From Terriglobia bacterium (GTDB taxonomy: Bacteria > Acidobacteriota > Terriglobia > Bryobacterales > Bryobacteraceae), in assembly GCA_020073305.1 (NCBI GenBank), contig JAIQFK010000008.1:1-64000 (forward strand): 64,000 nucleotides of DNA. Direction: 5' to 3'. The position numbers and the translations under genes were made by a program. Below are positions 62,091 through 64,000 of this stretch, piece by piece; positions within the stretch are counted from its first letter, which is position 1, and every line of letters starts with the position of its first letter. The notes under the pieces were generated by a model. That model worked only from the letters and a program-made list of their open reading frames with translations, ran no database searches and was not told the origin of the DNA.

Positions 62091-63014
62091 ATGAGTTCTG
62101 TCCTTGAACGGATCCCTGAGAGGGGGCGAGTTGCGGTCATTCGAATTCGCTCGATGGGGGACTGTATCCTCAGCACACCCGCACTGGATGTCCTCCAGCG
62201 AGCCAGGCCGGATCTCTCTGTCGCCATCGTCGTAGAGGACCGCTTTCGCGCGCTGTTCGAAGGCAACCCGGACGTTGCCGGGATCCTGCCACCGGAGTGG
62301 AAACGAGTGCGCCGTTGGCGCCCGGACTTGTGCCTGAACCTGCATGGAGGCGTTTCGAGCGCAATCCTGACCGCGCTGTCCGGAGCGCGCTTCCGTGCCG
62401 GATTTGCGCATTTTCGTCATTCCCGCATTTACAACGTCAGGATTCCGCGTGCGCAGGAGATCCTGGGAGTCGCCCGCAAGGTCCACACGGCGGAGCATTT
62501 GGCGTCAGCCATCTTCTATCTGGGAGTGCCGCGAGTGGAGATTCCGCGGGCAAGGTTGTTTACCTCGCAGCCAGCCCAGGCAGGAATTCCGGCTCTGCCT
62601 TATGCGGTGATCCATCCGGTCGCCGCAGCGTCCGGCAAGACGTGGCCGGCGGAACGATTTCTTGCGGTCGCTGACCATCTGCACCATTCGTGTGAACTCA
62701 AGCCGGTGTTCATCGCCGGACCGGGCGAAGATCTTTCGGCTTTTCGTTCGTGGCAAACCGTGCCCGCCGCGCCTCTGGAGCAGATCAAATCCTTGATCGC
62801 CGGTGCGGCGCTGTTCGTGGGCAATGATTCCGGGCCGGCGCACATGGCCGCGGCGTTCGGAATTCCCGTGGTTGTCATTTTCGGCCCGTCCGATCCCGTG
62901 GTCTGGGCGCCGTGGCGTACGCAGGCGGAAGTGCTGTCGTCAACTAGCGGAATTGCATCGGTGAGCGTGCCCCAGGTGATCGGTGCTCTGGAGAAATTGC
63001 GAGTGCACGCATGA
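62091..63014 (+). CDS. Glycosyltransferase family 9 (ADP-heptose:LPS heptosyltransferase-like)
   Basis: A 307-residue protein. The N-terminal part has VAVIRIRSMGDCILSTPALDVLQ and the C-terminal part has FVGNDSGPAHMAAAFGIPVVVIFGPSDP, the hallmark motifs of GT9 heptosyltransferases (the DSGPAH nucleotide-sugar site). Such enzymes add heptose to the lipopolysaccharide core in the cytosol. The following gene, overlapping by 4 bp, is an MsbA-like lipid A exporter, so both serve the outer membrane. Confidence 0.88.
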   Translation: MSSVLERIPERGRVAVIRIRSMGDCILSTPALDVLQRARPDLSVAIVVEDRFRALFEGNPDVAGILPPEWKRVRRWRPDLCLNLHGGVSSAILTALSGARFRAGFAHFRHSRIYNVRIPRAQEILGVARKVHTAEHLASAIFYLGVPRVEIPRARLFTSQPAQAGIPALPYAVIHPVAAASGKTWPAERFLAVADHLHHSCELKPVFIAGPGEDLSAFRSWQTVPAAPLEQIKSLIAGAALFVGNDSGPAHMAAAFGIPVVVIFGPSDPVVWAPWRTQAEVLSSTSGIASVSVPQVIGALEKLRVHA

Positions 63015-64000
63015 AAGAGCTCCTGCGCCTGCTCGCCTACGCCCGCCGCTACTGGTTTTTCCTGATTTGTTCCGTTCTCCTGATGGCCCTGGTGGGCGCA
63101 GCTCACGCTTCCATCGCGCTGTTGATCGGGCCGATCTTTGACCGGGTGCTTAACCCCCGTTCACCCGACACCCCCGTGCTGCTGTTCACCGCTCCGGTAT
63201 TCGATCGTCCTGTGTACCTGGATCAGCTCGCGCCGGCAGGGGTGCACAATGTCTGGACCATGGTGGCGTTCGCGATCCTGGTGGTGTTCGCGGTTAAAGG
63301 AATCTGCGACTATCTGGCCAACTACATGGTGAATTATGTCGGCTGCTCTGCGGTCACCGACTTGCGCAACACGGTGTTCGAGAAGGTTTTGCGACACGGG
63401 TCCGAGTTTTTCGAAGCGCATTCCACCGGCCGCTTGATGTCGTCGATCATGAACGACATCGAAAAAATCCAGGTGGCCACCTCGCACATTCTGGCCGACC
63501 TGCTGCGCCAGAGTTTCGTGATTTTAGGCCTGCTCTTTGTGGTACTGCACAAGGACTGGAGGCTCGCCATTGCCAGCCTGGTGGTCACGCCGTTGATTCT
63601 GGTGCCGACCGCGCGCATCGGCCGCCGCATCCGCCGCACCAGCCGCCGTACGCAGGACCACGCCGCGGAGGTGAACCAGATCCTGCAGGAGGCGCTGAGC
63701 GGGCACCAGGTGGTGAAAGCGTTCCACACAGAGGTCTATGAATCCAGAAAGTTTCGCGATGCCGCGCGGCGCTTGCTGAGGAGCAATCTGAAGTATGTAC
63801 GGCAACAAGCGATTTCCTCGCCGCTCATCGAAATGTTCGGCGCGCTGACCATCGTGGCGCTGCTCTACTATGCGCGTACGGAGATCAAGGCGGGCGCCAT
63901 GACCGCCGGACAATTCACGAGCTTCGTCATCGCCCTGCTGATGATGTATGAGCCGCTCAAGCGCCTCACCGGCATTCACAACATCTTTCAGCAGGCCATT
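63011..64000 (+). CDS. ABC exporter, MsbA-like (transmembrane part; cut by window end)
   Basis: The first 330 codons are visible; the reading frame is open at 64000. The protein begins MKELLRLLAYARRYWFFLIC and has transmembrane helices of the ABC exporter fold, including FAILVVFAVKGICDYLANYM, FVILGLLFVVLHKDWRLAIA with the conserved exporter sequence DWRLA, and VSSPLIEMFGALTIVALL-type helices. The nucleotide-binding domain lies outside the window. Overlap with a heptosyltransferase gene supports a lipid A or LPS-core flippase (MsbA). Other type I exporters are possible. Confidence 0.85.
   Translation, partial: MKELLRLLAYARRYWFFLICSVLLMALVGAAHASIALLIGPIFDRVLNPRSPDTPVLLFTAPVFDRPVYLDQLAPAGVHNVWTMVAFAILVVFAVKGICDYLANYMVNYVGCSAVTDLRNTVFEKVLRHGSEFFEAHSTGRLMSSIMNDIEKIQVATSHILADLLRQSFVILGLLFVVLHKDWRLAIASLVVTPLILVPTARIGRRIRRTSRRTQDHAAEVNQILQEALSGHQVVKAFHTEVYESRKFRDAARRLLRSNLKYVRQQAISSPLIEMFGALTIVALLYYARTEIKAGAMTAGQFTSFVIALLMMYEPLKRLTGIHNIFQQAI

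Overview
The window looks like a chromosome fragment of an Acidobacteriota bacterium of the Bryobacterales/Solibacterales type. The strongest marker is a secreted SBBP-repeat protein (34.3-36.6 kb) with the C-terminal domain known as soli_TIGR03437, which is typical of that group. Tat-exported Gfo/Idh and enolase-superfamily sugar enzymes, CHASE8 and GAF hybrid kinases and a selenocysteine tRNA fit this. All assignments come from reading the translated sequence by eye; no database search was run.

Region 1 (about 1 to 29.3 kb) is accessory DNA. It starts with the tail of a probable tyrosine recombinase, then a mostly minus-strand phage-like module: TerL, a ParB-methyltransferase fusion, TerS, an HNH remnant, a primase/helicase, a small sigma factor, a large serine recombinase and DUF2924. 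No portal or capsid gene is present, so this is a decayed prophage or satellite. A plus-strand cargo pair (a frameshifted phosphoribosyltransferase followed by DprA) sits between the terminase and replication genes. A degenerate copy of the DUF2924-side genes at 7.16-7.61 kb lies in inverted orientation to the intact copy at 14.9-15.7 kb, so the replication/recombinase block is bracketed by inverted repeats.

Region 2 (16.3 to 28.9 kb) is the most interesting part, a probable anti-phage island. A dedicated sigma-70 gene leads into DrmA-like (SF2 helicase) and DrmB-like (DUF1998) genes, the core of DISARM. Instead of the DrmC phospholipase-D protein there is a tightly coupled four-gene set: a coiled-coil/winged-helix protein, a Cas4-like PD-(D/E)XK nuclease with four candidate Fe-S cysteines, an unknown 467-residue protein, and an SF1 helicase. 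A convergent cytosine-C5 methyltransferase with a Vsr endonuclease closes the island. It ends next to tRNA-Gln(TTG), a plausible attachment site, followed by tRNA-Sec(TCA).

Region 3 (29.5 to 64 kb) is ordinary chromosome: two divergent genes that both lost their 5' ends at one junction, hybrid histidine kinases (one paired with a YfiR-type protein), an exported hydrolase/PPIase operon, a lone nuoA, gyrA, a TolC-type protein, HU, a PIG-L deacetylase, a Gfo/Idh oxidoreductase, an aminotransferase, a lytic transglycosylase, an SDR, a ClpB-D2-like ATPase, menG/ubiE, a DgoD-type dehydratase and KDPG-type aldolase separated by a VapBC-like pair, a Trm112-like protein, a GT9 heptosyltransferase and an MsbA-like ABC exporter cut by the window edge.
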